A stretch of DNA of 64,000 bases from Diadema setosum. Lineage: Eukaryota > Echinodermata > Echinoidea > Diadematoida > Diadematidae. The position numbers and the translations under genes are program-made. This document shows, one piece after another, positions 36,221-47,600 of the stretch. The DNA is taken from contig NC_092689.1 of NCBI RefSeq assembly GCF_964275005.1, forward strand, positions 11,221,979 to 11,285,978. The letters are read 5' to 3'. Within the stretch, counting starts at the first letter, position 1. Every line of letters starts with the position of its first letter. Below the pieces are notes generated by a model that saw nothing but the letters and a program-made list of their open reading frames with translations, searched no databases and had not been told where the DNA came from.

Positions 36221-37149
36221 AATATGTCTATAGTATACCGATTAAGAAGAAAAAGTGAATCTGTATGTGCGGTTCACATATACCATGTACCATGTCTACC
36301 AAGTGTGTGCCCTTTACATGTTACGATCATGGGTCGTTTGGCATGTGACCCCTTGGGGATATTTGATTGGACCTACCGATTAGCAGCCCCTCCCACTGGT
36401 TCCGCTTCCGTTGAAACAAGGTTTAACGCTGGAGGGCGCTCGACCCAGCGCTTTATCAACAAACAAGCGAGGCTGGTGGTCTGCTACGGCAAACGCTCCC
36501 AGATACACCCCGGTCAAGTTGTCGCAAATCATTGCTAACGCATTCAAAAGATTACGACTTCCATGTTAGACCTACTTTCTATTTACAAGCAATCCAAATG
36601 AGCATTGTGCATATACCTAGTTTTGTCTTTGTCAATCTACGCCCACCCAGGGTTGTTTGTGAGGTGTTGCGGAATAATTAAACGCACTGCAAAACGTGAC
36701 TGCATGGTGAATACTTGCCATGTGACTGAGAATATTTTGGAAAGGAAAGGTAAAGAGAGAACTTTTATCACTCAGATAGAGTTTTTGTAATTCAAAGCCG
36801 CTGATCTGCTTCTCACTTTTAATTGAGACAATAGATGAAATGCTTTAAACCAGCAAAACTATAGGAGGTCATTCATGACAATTGTGATCGTTGCCTGAAT
36901 CCCGTTGTTGCATGTTCTGGTAGAAATAAACGGAAGACTGCAAGAACATCGTAATAATATATGACTGATTTCAAGAGCAACTAGAGGAGCACTCCAAGAG
37001 CAGACCACCGCCATGCAGCCATGTTTGAAATATCGCCATTTCGTAGGCAGTATCTTTAACACCAACATAGAGGTGTAGGGACATCTACAAAGACATTTGA
37101 TGAAAATAATGATCATCCATTGTCGAGTTATTGGAAGATATTTCATTTC

Positions 37150-37520
37150 CTTTGTGACTCCTATGACCTTTGACCTCTGACAGCAAATTCCATATGATTT
37201 GTCTTACTTCATCCTATCCTTAGTTACCAGGAGATTGAGCTTATTTTATGCCCTTTGACCTCATAACCCCCAAATTAAAGTACTGTACTTCTTTCTTACT
37301 CCATTATGAACACAGTCTGTAAGTTTGGTGAAATTCGGGTCATCCGTTTATGAGTCATTGGGAGTTTAAGCTTATTTAAGTCCTACATGACCCCTATGAC
37401 CTTTGAACGTTGACCTCATGACTCCTAAATGGTTCTTTCCTACCTCATTATTAACACACCTTGCAAACTTTGTGTAAAATTGTTCATCACTTCTTGAGGT
37501 ACCTTGTACACAAACAGACA
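37150..37520. repeat. Second, shorter copy of the TGACCTTTGACC repeat
   Basis: TTTGACC blocks at about 37165, 37250 and 37398, with the same linker phrases (GTTTGGTGAAATTCGGGTCA, CTCCTAAATGGTTC) as the 42 kb array. It ends near a run of ACAGACAGACCAACAA. The unit spacing is partly 148 bp. Confidence 0.65.
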
Positions 37521-37617
37521 GACCAACAAATACAATGTATACAGCCCATAAGTTTCACCTACTGGCAGAGGTAAGACAAGGGTAGTCAAAGGCATCTCCC
37601 TACACACACGCATGCAC

Positions 37618-37664
37618 GCAGACAGACAGACAGACAGACACACACACACACACACACACACACA
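37618..37664. repeat. (CAGA)n(CA)n microsatellite
   Basis: About six CAGA units leading into about 12 CA units. Confidence 0.9.
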
Positions 37665-39375
37665 AAGAAGGTCCATATCACACATAAACACACGCACACA
37701 AAACTGAACACAAATCTACACACTAATGACGTCAGTGAAAGCATCCTAGACTTTTATTGACATTGTGCCATCTTTGGTATTATTCAAAATACAGTTGTAT
37801 ACAAATATATCTACATGTTCACAGTAACTCCATAAATACTGGAGCCTGATAAACCTAATATTGCTGATAAATAATAGAAGTAAAAATGCTTAGTGTACTT
37901 ATGTATCACATAATATGCACTCAGTATCATCATTACAAGATATTTGCCCCATAGCAGAAGACACAGACATACATGTCTGCAAAGGAGCCTGTTGGAACAA
38001 CTACCAAGATTTTGACTTTTGAGTTACATTAACGTTGATTCAGAGCAAAAACACCAAAAAAAAAAAAAAAAAGAACAAAAAAGGAATGCAGCAAACATAA
38101 AACTGAGCATCAAAAATAGAATATCCATATACTGTCTTAGAATTTGTGTTAGAATAAGTATGATTCTTTAATAACTAGTAATGCAATCACCATGTTCTCT
38201 TTTGATAGAGAACCAAACACATTTCAGACCTAATAAATTACCTGAAGAGACTTTAATGTCCACAGTCTTCTGCATTTCAGGTGTCTACTCCAAAAGTCAA
38301 GACATTACAGAGAAGACTGGCTTTACAATAAATCTTACAAAATCACACTGATTATTATTAAAACATGTAGCAACTAAAGACAAACAATTCATGAGCCAAA
38401 TAATGTGTATTTGATATTGGTATGTCGACAACATCACAACATTGTTAACTGTGCAAATGACTGTGATCTCTTTACAAGCAGGACACAACATATTTGTACA
38501 GTGTATGTGCTTAACAATACCACAGTACTAAATTGCAGCCTGTACAGTTAAACTTAACACTTCAAGTAAATTGTATTGAAGTAGAGAAATGATGCATGTC
38601 AGCAAATTGCTGGTTAGAAATACAAGCTCACAGCATATTTCCATTTCTACTCAGCCTGGTTACAATCACGCTGAATGTTACAATGTACAACCTTCAGTTA
38701 TCATTGTATCATCAAGCCTGTGATTTTACAACGGCCTCTGCATTCTATACTTTTTATTTCTGAAATCTACTGACTAACTTTATGAAAGAAAAACAAATTT
38801 TTTTTTTTTTACTTCCTGTTTAAGGAATACACATTACATACTAAAGTGAAAAGTAGTGAAATACATTCATGAAGTTCCATGTAAAAATAGAATTTTATCA
38901 TCAACTGCCCTGTACATGTCAACCTGCTGCACTTTCTCTTGGCAATGGATATGATTGTGGATTAAGAGTAATATTGTGATATTTGTAGTGAGCATCACAC
39001 TTCTTTTTCTGGTGGTTTCCTGACACTGCACATATGCATGATGCATGAAAGGTATGTACAAATGTATGCATAAAATCACAGTAACTTGGAATATAATATT
39101 ATTATATGAAACATCATCTCTTTTGATACAAAGTGCAATGAAAAGATACAACTGTACTTATGAATAGGAAATGAAAGAAAACTAAATAGCACAGACTGCA
39201 AGCAAATTGCACAAAAGTCTCAAATAACCCAAGAATAACCTAATATTTTAATTACGCAATGTACTCTGTAATCTCCCTCTTCTTTTCTTATCACTGTTCT
39301 TAAGTGCTCCAAAGCTGAATGACAAACTACAGAGCGTCCACTTTGGCCATAACGATAAGCAACTTTTGAAGAAGA

Positions 39376-39945
39376 TTTAAAGGACAAGTCCATCTTCATA
39401 TACATAAGGATTGAGAGAATGCAGCAATATCAGTAGAACACATCAGTGAAAGTTTGAGGAAAATTGGACAATCCGTTCAAAAGTTACAAATATTTTAAGT
39501 ATCTGCGCAGTCACTGCTGGAAAAGAAGACTAATACAGTGTATGATGTCATATGCGTACAACAATATAAGGAAAATAAAAAGGGAATTTCACAAAACTTT
39601 ACTTTTTGAATAAAGTGCACATTTCTTCGACTTGCAACTGACGTATGTTAAGGGTAATATTATTCCCCCTGCCTTCTGACAGAGAGAAGTCGAGTGTTCC
39701 TTTGTTATGTGAGAAAAATGGAAATATGTTGAATTTTCTTTATTCTTTCTTTATATCGTTGTACTCATGTGACCATACAAGCTATAGTAGTCTTTTCATC
39801 CAGCCGTGACTGAGCAGAAACTTCAAAAATTCATAACTTTTTAACAGATTGTCCGATTTTGCTCAAACTCTCACTGATGTGTTCTACTAATATTGCTGCA
39901 TTCACTCAACCCACATGTCTATGAAGGTGAACTTGTCCTTTAAAG
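39376..39945. mobile_element. Foldback element, AAAGGACAAGTCC ends
   Basis: TTTAAAGGACAAGTCCATCT pairs with GTGAACTTGTCCTTTAAAG. The inner AGTTTGAGGAAAATTGGACA pairs with TGTCCGATTTTGCTCAAAC. The right half is shared with dispersed copies at 16.5, 20.4 and 35.8 kb. Confidence 0.75.
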
Positions 39946-40508
39946 ATGCAGTTCTATTCTATAACATCCCGTAAATTTCAGTTTTCAGTCCAGTGATAAA
40001 CAAATGTGATAAATTTTACAAGCACATTAATGGCCTATCCTCAAATTAGTGCTAAGTTTTAATTGACATTGGTTATTTGATACCAGACAGGTTTTTGATA
40101 CTTAGAATTTTGGGTGAGTTCAATGCAGAAAACAGTTACAAGTACAATTATGATCCATGGTACAATGTAGCTTGAGCAAATGGAACAGCATGAGACATGG
40201 CAAGATTCCATGACTAACAGAGACTCCCACCCCAAGCACTTTCTGATCTGGGGATTCTCGCACCTGAAACCCCTAGCAAACTGGAGACTCCAACTTGATG
40301 TGTGTGAAGCGCACACCATGAGCGGGAAGCACGAAGTCCCTTGCCGCCAGGGTCTAGGGCCCTAAAGCTCTAGGGTTCTAGATGCTCTCTAGTGCTATCT
40401 CAGGCTCAGTTTTCAACATATGATGTCACTAAGTAAGTAATAAATCAATGATTCAAATCATAGGTGTTTGGGCAGGAGAAAGATTATTTCAAACGAGACA
40501 AAATACAT

Positions 40509-40951
40509 CTTAAAGGTATTAGCCCACATTTGTAAACCTGCAGCAATTGGTCTCATAGTTAGCATGGAGTTTGGGTATGATTGCAGTAATACCTGTGCAA
40601 AATTTCGTTCCAATTAGTCCATTACTTTCATAAAAATAAGTGAAAATGCACCGAATGCGTGCGTATAAAAACGCTCGCTAGCTCCGGTCCACGCACGTAC
40701 TACATGCATGCGATACATGTGTAAGTTAATGTACGTAGCTAGCCCGCGCTCGTAATTCGATTTTGGGTCGGGTTGACCCGGTTTGAAAATTGATTTTAAA
40801 ACGATGATTATCTCTCTTTTATCGAATGGTATAGACAAAGAGCAACAGGTGAGGTATGTTACTGTTATAACTTGTACTTGAAGTCATATTGGACCTGTTT
40901 TATGCAGTTTTGATTTTTGTGGGTTTGCAAACGTGGGCTAGTACCTTTAAG
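40509..40951. mobile_element. Foldback element, CTTAAAGGTA(T/C)TAGCCCAC ends
   Basis: CTTAAAGGTATTAGCCCACA pairs with CGTGGGCTAGTACCTTTAAG; the next AAACCTGCA block pairs with GGGTTTGCAAA. The interior has CpG-rich words (TGCGTGCG, CCGCGCTCG). Confidence 0.7.
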
Positions 40952-41284
40952 CAGGAGACACCAAGTCAGGGAGGGAGAAATCATATCTCGAGCAGGAGAA
41001 CGGGAGATTTTGCAAAAACGGGCTTTCGGTGGGAGATTTCCCATCGAAAGCGAGAGAGTTGGAGTCTCTGGACTAACAAAATTCCAAGGTAACTGTAGAA
41101 TTTCTGAATATCGCCTGCAGTAATAAAATTGCAAATGAGCGTCATGTAAGAAACATTTACTCTAAATTGGGAAAACTAAGTATTAGTGCAGTTCATAAGC
41201 TGACATCATTTGTCACTGTAAAGCTCTGACTCATAATGAACTTCTACAAATTTGACTGACACGCTATGAGCATTAGCTGAGTAT

Positions 41285-41544
41285 TAAGAGACTTTCCATG
41301 CACAACGATAATACATGGATAACATGGTCTTATTAGCAGCCTCTTCAGCATTGCCACCGCTCTACCACAGGACCCTGCCATTACTATAACCCTATCAATG
41401 CCACATACCCACTGATACATCTGGATTAGGAGGGACATTGATGGGTAAAATCATCTTGTCCAAGGACATGAGCACCTGGCGAGATTTGAACTTGGGACCT
41501 CCACTAAAAAATGAAGAGTATTAAATCCACTGCACCACAGTACA
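41285..41544 (-). mobile_element. tRNA-derived SINE directly after the TMEM9 stop
   Basis: On the minus strand the element starts with a pol III A-box-like TGGTGCAGTGG. About 40 bases later comes a degenerate B box, AGTTCAAATC, inside a tRNA-like T arm. A body follows with CCTTGGACAAGATGATTT and CCAGATGTATCAGTGGGTA, similar to the core of deuterostome tRNA SINEs. The 3' limit is approximate. If transcribed within TMEM9 it forms the first part of the 3' UTR. Confidence 0.6.
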
Positions 41545-41667
41545 TCAGCTGAGTATGGTGTGCCTGTCAAAGATGTTCTCTCTCTGTTGCTGAACCTGTG
41601 ACCGCCATCTTCTCTGAGCATTCCCCACCCTGTGGAAGTAGGATAACGGCTGGCCAGTGCGGGCAGT
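41545..41667 (-). CDS. TMEM9: TMEM9 exon 5 (C-terminal tail, stop)
   Basis: The acceptor TTTTCCTCAACAG is followed by 40 codons and TGA. The tail FDRHTILS corresponds to the near-invariant FDRHKMLS end of TMEM9 proteins. A tRNA-derived SINE begins within a few bases of the stop. Confidence 0.93.
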   Translation of the reverse strand, partial: TARTGQPLSYFHRVGNAQRRWRSQVQQQRENIFDRHTILS

Positions 41668-44600
41668 CTGTTGAGGAAAAGCATGACATATTGCAATCAT
41701 TAAGGCTTTGGTGTGAAAGTAGTGGTGAAATAATTCCATTGAAGTCCTAGTCACAGCCATGAAACAATGGTTTAGAGATAAAAAAACCCCAAAAACTAGA
41801 AATGTCGCTATGGCGACTGATGCCTCCGCCATAATGCATGATTCTCCCAATAGGTGTATAGTACAATGTCTTCACAATGTGTGATGACAGTTTCACATAA
41901 CTGGCAAAATAGTGAAACGACAGGTTTGTCAGGAATACAATTTTATCTTGAATGTTCACTTTCCTTGAACTGGGTTTGCTGTAATTGTCTAAGAGTGCAG
42001 GTACACATATTTGGGGAATTGAGAATTTTTACTTGACTTCTGCCCGACCCTTTTATAAGTTTATGCATTGAGCAATTTCCAAGGTATGAAGAAAGAGTGT
42101 AATTACAGTACAAAATAGATTTTTTGGGGGGCATTGAAATCTGGCCTTTGACCCTTAACCTTTGACCTTCTGGCTGGAAATTTCCCAGAGAATCTCCATT
42201 AGGTAATGCATGTATATATTAAGTTTTAAAACTAATAATGCAAGCATTGCATATATTAGTATATGAGGGACATAGTAAAATTTTGAGGAGTTGACCTTGA
42301 CCTTTGACCCCTTGACTACTGACCCATGACCCCTAAATTCCCTAGATAATCCCTGCCAGTCAGTACATGCGTATGTACCAAGTTCCATGAAGATACATTC
42401 AACCATTTGCGAGGAAAGTAATATTGCAACATTTTCACCTAACCTTTGACCTTTTGACCTTTGACCTTAAGACATGAAACTCTCTCTGGAGAATCTTTAT
42501 GCAGTACAAAGTAGTACATGTCTACACTAAGTTTCAAGAAAATACCTTTGGGCATTGCATAGATATGGGGGAAATAGCAACATTTTTAGCATTTGACCTT
42601 GACCTTTTGACCTTTGAACTCTTGCCAATGTCACTAAAATCTACTCAACTAATTGCCCCATCATACATCATCCTTGGACCAAGTTTGGTGAAAGCTGCTT
42701 CATCCAGTTTTGAGTTATCATTTAAACAAATAAATTTTAGGATTTGACCTTGATCTTTGACCTTTGACCTCTGTCTAATTTCACTAAAAAACTAATCAAG
42801 TAATTGTCCCATCATACATCATCCTCTGACAAAGTTTGGTGAAACTTGCTTGAACCAGTCTTGAGTTATCTCGTAAACGGATACAATTTCATGATTTGAC
42901 CTTGACCTTTGACCTTTGGCCGATTTCACCCAAAATCTAATCAAGTTATTGCCCCATCATACTTTATACTTGGACCAAGTTTGATAAAATTCCAGTCAAT
43001 AATACTGAAGTTATCGCGTAAACGAAAGCGTACGTACGGACAACCCGAAAACATAATGCCTCCGCCACCACTTCGTGGCGGAGGCATAAAAATTACCTTC
43101 AACTTGGCATGGCTGTTTCGCTTTGAACAGTATAAGACTTGAATTTCAATTTCTCATAAGTTTTGATCACAATGAGGATTGCAATTTCATTATAATTGTA
43201 TCTATAACATGATTAATGTTTTCAAAATCATGTGGTTTCCAACAGGTTAAGCACGAGAAAAAGAAAAGGAATATTAGTACCAAGAACTGTGCAGGAAAAT
43301 ATCCATGCTATCTGTGCTTACTTTGTTTTCCAAAATCCAAAGCATGGAGCAATGTCTAAATCTACCTTGCATAAACCACAAGTCCAGTAGATGCAAACAT
43401 TGAATAAAGGCTACCTCTTGACTTGCAGATAAAATTTCCCTAGATTCTTGATTTCTTAAAGAGAATCATAAGGAATCAGTCATATATCTATTGCATCAAA
43501 TGGTAACTTTTTTAGAACAGCAATAACTTGGCAATGGTAACTTTGAAAGGGGAAGAGGTTACAGTTGATGAACTGCAGCCCCAAACCAGGATTTTTTTTT
43601 TAATAGTATTTTCAAAGACTAACTTTGGAGAGTTGCAAGCTGATGATATATTTCTTCATCTTGTCAGCAAATGTGGTTACACCACAAAGAAGATGTTTAT
43701 CATGTAATCTTCAAATGTTATATTTCCGAAACTTTCATGTTCCACATCCACATTTTAAGTGGAACTTGTTATGGCTTTTTTTTTTTTTGATTTTATTTTT
43801 TTTTAAAAAACCAACTCATTATAGTAAGACTAAACATGAGCCGCATTTACACTTACATGTACTAACATCGCGATTTTTAAAATCGCGATATTTTGGTTCC
43901 ACCGTTTACACTTGCGCAAAAGCATGCAAAGTTTGAGCTTCACGAAACATCATGATTTTTTGGTCGGTAGTGCGCATGCGTAATTTACCTCTTTTCAATA
44001 CGATAGCTGAGTGGAAGCGCGCGCTATTCTGTTCGTTTTCACTGCAGTGCAGTATACAGTAAACCTCGCATGAGTCGAAGCTCTCGGGACTGACAAAAAT
44101 GCGTCGACTTAAGTGAACTTCGACTCTCGCGAGAGTCAATTTTTTTCGACTCACAGTTATGTACATGTATTATAGTACATTTGCATGCATGTGTGTGTGT
44201 GTGTTTGCATTCAAATTTGTCTGTTCTTGAAGATAATGTTCTTATTTTGTTCTAAATTGAACATGGAATTTGTATCAATACTATAGTATAGTTAAACGTA
44301 GTTCTGAGAATGTCTGTGCTAATGTGGCAATGTGCCTGTGCTATGTCTATGGTGCAACATAGGTAGCCATCTCCGTCAACCTAGAGACCTAGGTGTACAC
44401 TCTCCCAGGCCCATCCCCCTCCATTGAACAAACAAGCTCCGCCCACTTGGCCTGTCACTAAAATGTTAAAGCAGCGATTGGTTGACCAAGGAGTTGGCTT
44501 GACATAGATAAATACTATGGGTGTGCTGTGTGTATGGATAAAGTATGGATCGATGTGCTGTGTGTATACATGTATACATGTGTATGTATTCGAAATGTAT

Positions 44601-47600
44601 GCGTGCGGAGCGGTACGGTGAGTGTGCATGCTTACCTGCGGCAGGTCAGGGACGGGGTTCTGCGACATGCCGATTTTTTTTTTGTTCTCCTCTAAATGTA
44701 ATGAGAATGCCAGACAAATCTTCTTCGGCTCAAGTGATGTAAACTACGTGTATTTTGTACAAAAGGGACTGAATATTTTACTTCGACACAGCCGAAATTC
44801 GACTCTCGTACTTCGGCTTATCCAAATATTTCTTGAGAAAATACATAGGGAAAAATCGGGACTTTTTATTTTGCTTCGAGTTAAGTGATTTTGGACTCAC
44901 TAGACGTCGACTTATCCGAGGTTTACTGTAATTTGATCACAGCTAGCTGGTTTGAACGTTGAGCCAGGGCTTTTTATCAGTACAATGCACCAATGCACAC
45001 ATAAATTTGTGCTTCTCGAGACTGTTTACTTACGGTAAAACTATATAGCTTGCTATATTAGATCACATACGTAGTAGGTGTGTAAAACTTCATCTAAGTA
45101 TGGAAAAGTTGATGACAGCAGCATTCAGGAGGATCATGAAATTTCGCCGATATGATGATTTAGTGCATGAGAAGTAGGACTTGGAAGTTAGGACTGGTAT
45201 TTTATCAGGCGACAGCAAGAACTCACACTTGTACTCCTGTATTCAACAAACAACGTATATCAAGAGTAGCATGGGCACTCCCACAATCAACGCATTTCTG
45301 GGAGAACATTATTTTGTTAAGTCGTCATGGGGTGATGATACGTGGTTGGAGAACTTCAGGTTTGCTACTAGTAGTAGTTTTCACGTACTAGTTTCATCAG
45401 GGAGAGTGAGGTGAGAGACCACGAGCCGATCGAGGATCGGCCGTTTAGACCTGTACTTAGTACTCTGGCCAGTGACCGACGTACTCTCTACACGTTCCAA
45501 AGAGGGATCGGGAGTGCGCGTAAACTCCCAGTGCAATCCGATACCGAAAGTCACGTGATGAAAAATCGCGATATTTCTGCAGCTTGGGTTTACACTCGCT
45601 AACTTCGCCTCAAACTTTGCGATGTTTCAAAAAATCGCACTCCGGCTGGCGATTTTTCTGACGATGTTTCGAGGGCGTTTGGGTGTAGTTGCTTAGCAAC
45701 TTGCACCCAAATGTCACGATTTTTCCAAGCAAGTGTAAATGGGCCTAGTGAGTAAGTGTACTTACCACATCTGTTGTAAACTCCTCTTCTGCCTGTGGCT
45801 CAGACAGTTTGGATTTGAAAATCTGAGGGTCCATGATGAGGAGTAAAACAGTGTAGAGGAATAGGCACATAATGACACCCATGATCAGAAATACCACCAC
45901 CTGTAGCACAAAGACAGAAAAGAGAGAGGGAGAAACAAAAAATCACCTTTTTAAAATGTGAAAAGAAAAAGAATACAGCTTTATCAAATAACTGCTTCAT
46001 TAAAGTGAGACACGTATACCTCTCTGCGCTATATTGTCCTGGGGGTGACAAAGACTGAAAATCTAAAAGTTTGCTTCTCGGCCTTTTCGCAAAGATCATG
46101 GCTGTGTTGCATAGAAGTTAAGATCAAACATAAGTCAGAAAATCAAACATAAGTCTCTGAATACTCAGTTCTGATTGGCCGATACTTGACTTATGTTTGA
46201 TTGCATCTTTTATGCAACAGGGCTCATGTGTAGTAAAACAACAACAACAACAACAAACTTCCATTTTCGTGAAATAACATCAATGTTGACGACACATAAT
46301 GTAGAAACATTGTTTTGGATTACATGTATCATGCCAATTGAGATATCGAGGTCTTGGTCTCTCAAGGGACCAAATACAGATGGTACGTTTTCCTTCCTGT
46401 ACCCCCTCCTCTGCACCACATACATACACACACACACACACACAGAGAAACAAATTAAGTGTATAGGATATATCAGGGATGAGCAAAAAGTGTTTATTGT
46501 CAAGGACATTCTAAAATGAGTAAACTTTAGACCGAATTGGAGACCACACATGAATCAAGCAACAGTTGTCAATTTGAGCTTAACTTTCATAATTGCTTTT
46601 TTCTTTAAAAAAGGGATATTTTGGTGAATCTTTGGTACACATTGAGAGGGATTGTAGGAGCAAACTTTATATTTCTAGACACACTTAATCGAGTATACAT
46701 TCCTTACACCAACGTTCCATAAGTATTCTTCAGCAATATGGGGAAAAAGATAACACTGAACTTGATGTGTATTTCTATTAACTCCTGTCGCCTTCGTTGG
46801 TGGGCATTATGCATTACCTCTATTGTCATGATGTTTCTGCTTTCGTACTTGCACTCACAACGAAGACAGTCGCTTTCATTTCTCTTCATGACCTGCTCAC
46901 AGGAGCTGTTGGCAACAGAAATAGGAACAAACATTATGACATCATCATGCATAGGACCACATGATGCAATGACACAAGTACTACCGCAACAACTTGATCT
47001 GACTCATGTACCATCCACATTGGTAGAAAGATACCTGTGAGACATTAAGAGCTTCTATGGTCTCTTGATACTATTGTTTATTTCTTAAAGTGAATTAAGA
47101 CAGCCCTAAACTGAAAGTGGCATCTGAGCAAAAAAAAAAAATCAATGATAGTGAATGGTGCATGGAAGGTAGAATTATGACTTTTAAATATCTTTTGAAA
47201 CAGAGAAAATACCGGCCACCTAGTCAAATACAAAGCAAGAAAAAAAATCTAGCTTCCATGGGCAAAGAAATGATACAAAACTTCCCCTTTGCAACAAACT
47301 GTGCATGGGATAAAATGTCAATAAATCATCAATTAACAATAACCAATTATGAAACATTACATAAGAACAAAAATTGGATATATATGTTTGCAACACCATT
47401 GTAATCACATATCTTTTTGGTTACTCCTGTACACATACCTGCCAATATTTCAAGATGAAATATCTTACTCGTGGATTGCAAAAATCGTATTTTATATGCA
47501 AACTGAAGTTAAAAATCTTACTTTTGGTCAAATCTACAGAAATACACATGAAGGTATATCTAAATATTTTTTTAAAATATGATTTCTCTGACAGAAAATC

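Larger units (their letters stand above)
37741..41544 (-). other. Possible long TMEM9 3' UTR or intergenic DNA
   Basis: No coding exon is seen here. Candidate AATAAA signals on the minus strand lie near 39740, 38752 and 37753. The stretch 37.75-39.3 kb has little repeat content and no good frame, which would fit a long 3' UTR, but the true cleavage site cannot be told from sequence. Two foldback elements (39376-39945, 40509-40951) and a SINE sit inside. Confidence 0.3.

Noticed and set aside
36143..36538. 131-codon plus-strand frame
   Set aside because: Starts inside the dispersed foldback-family repeat and shows no recognisable motif; the GC-rich end alone is not enough.
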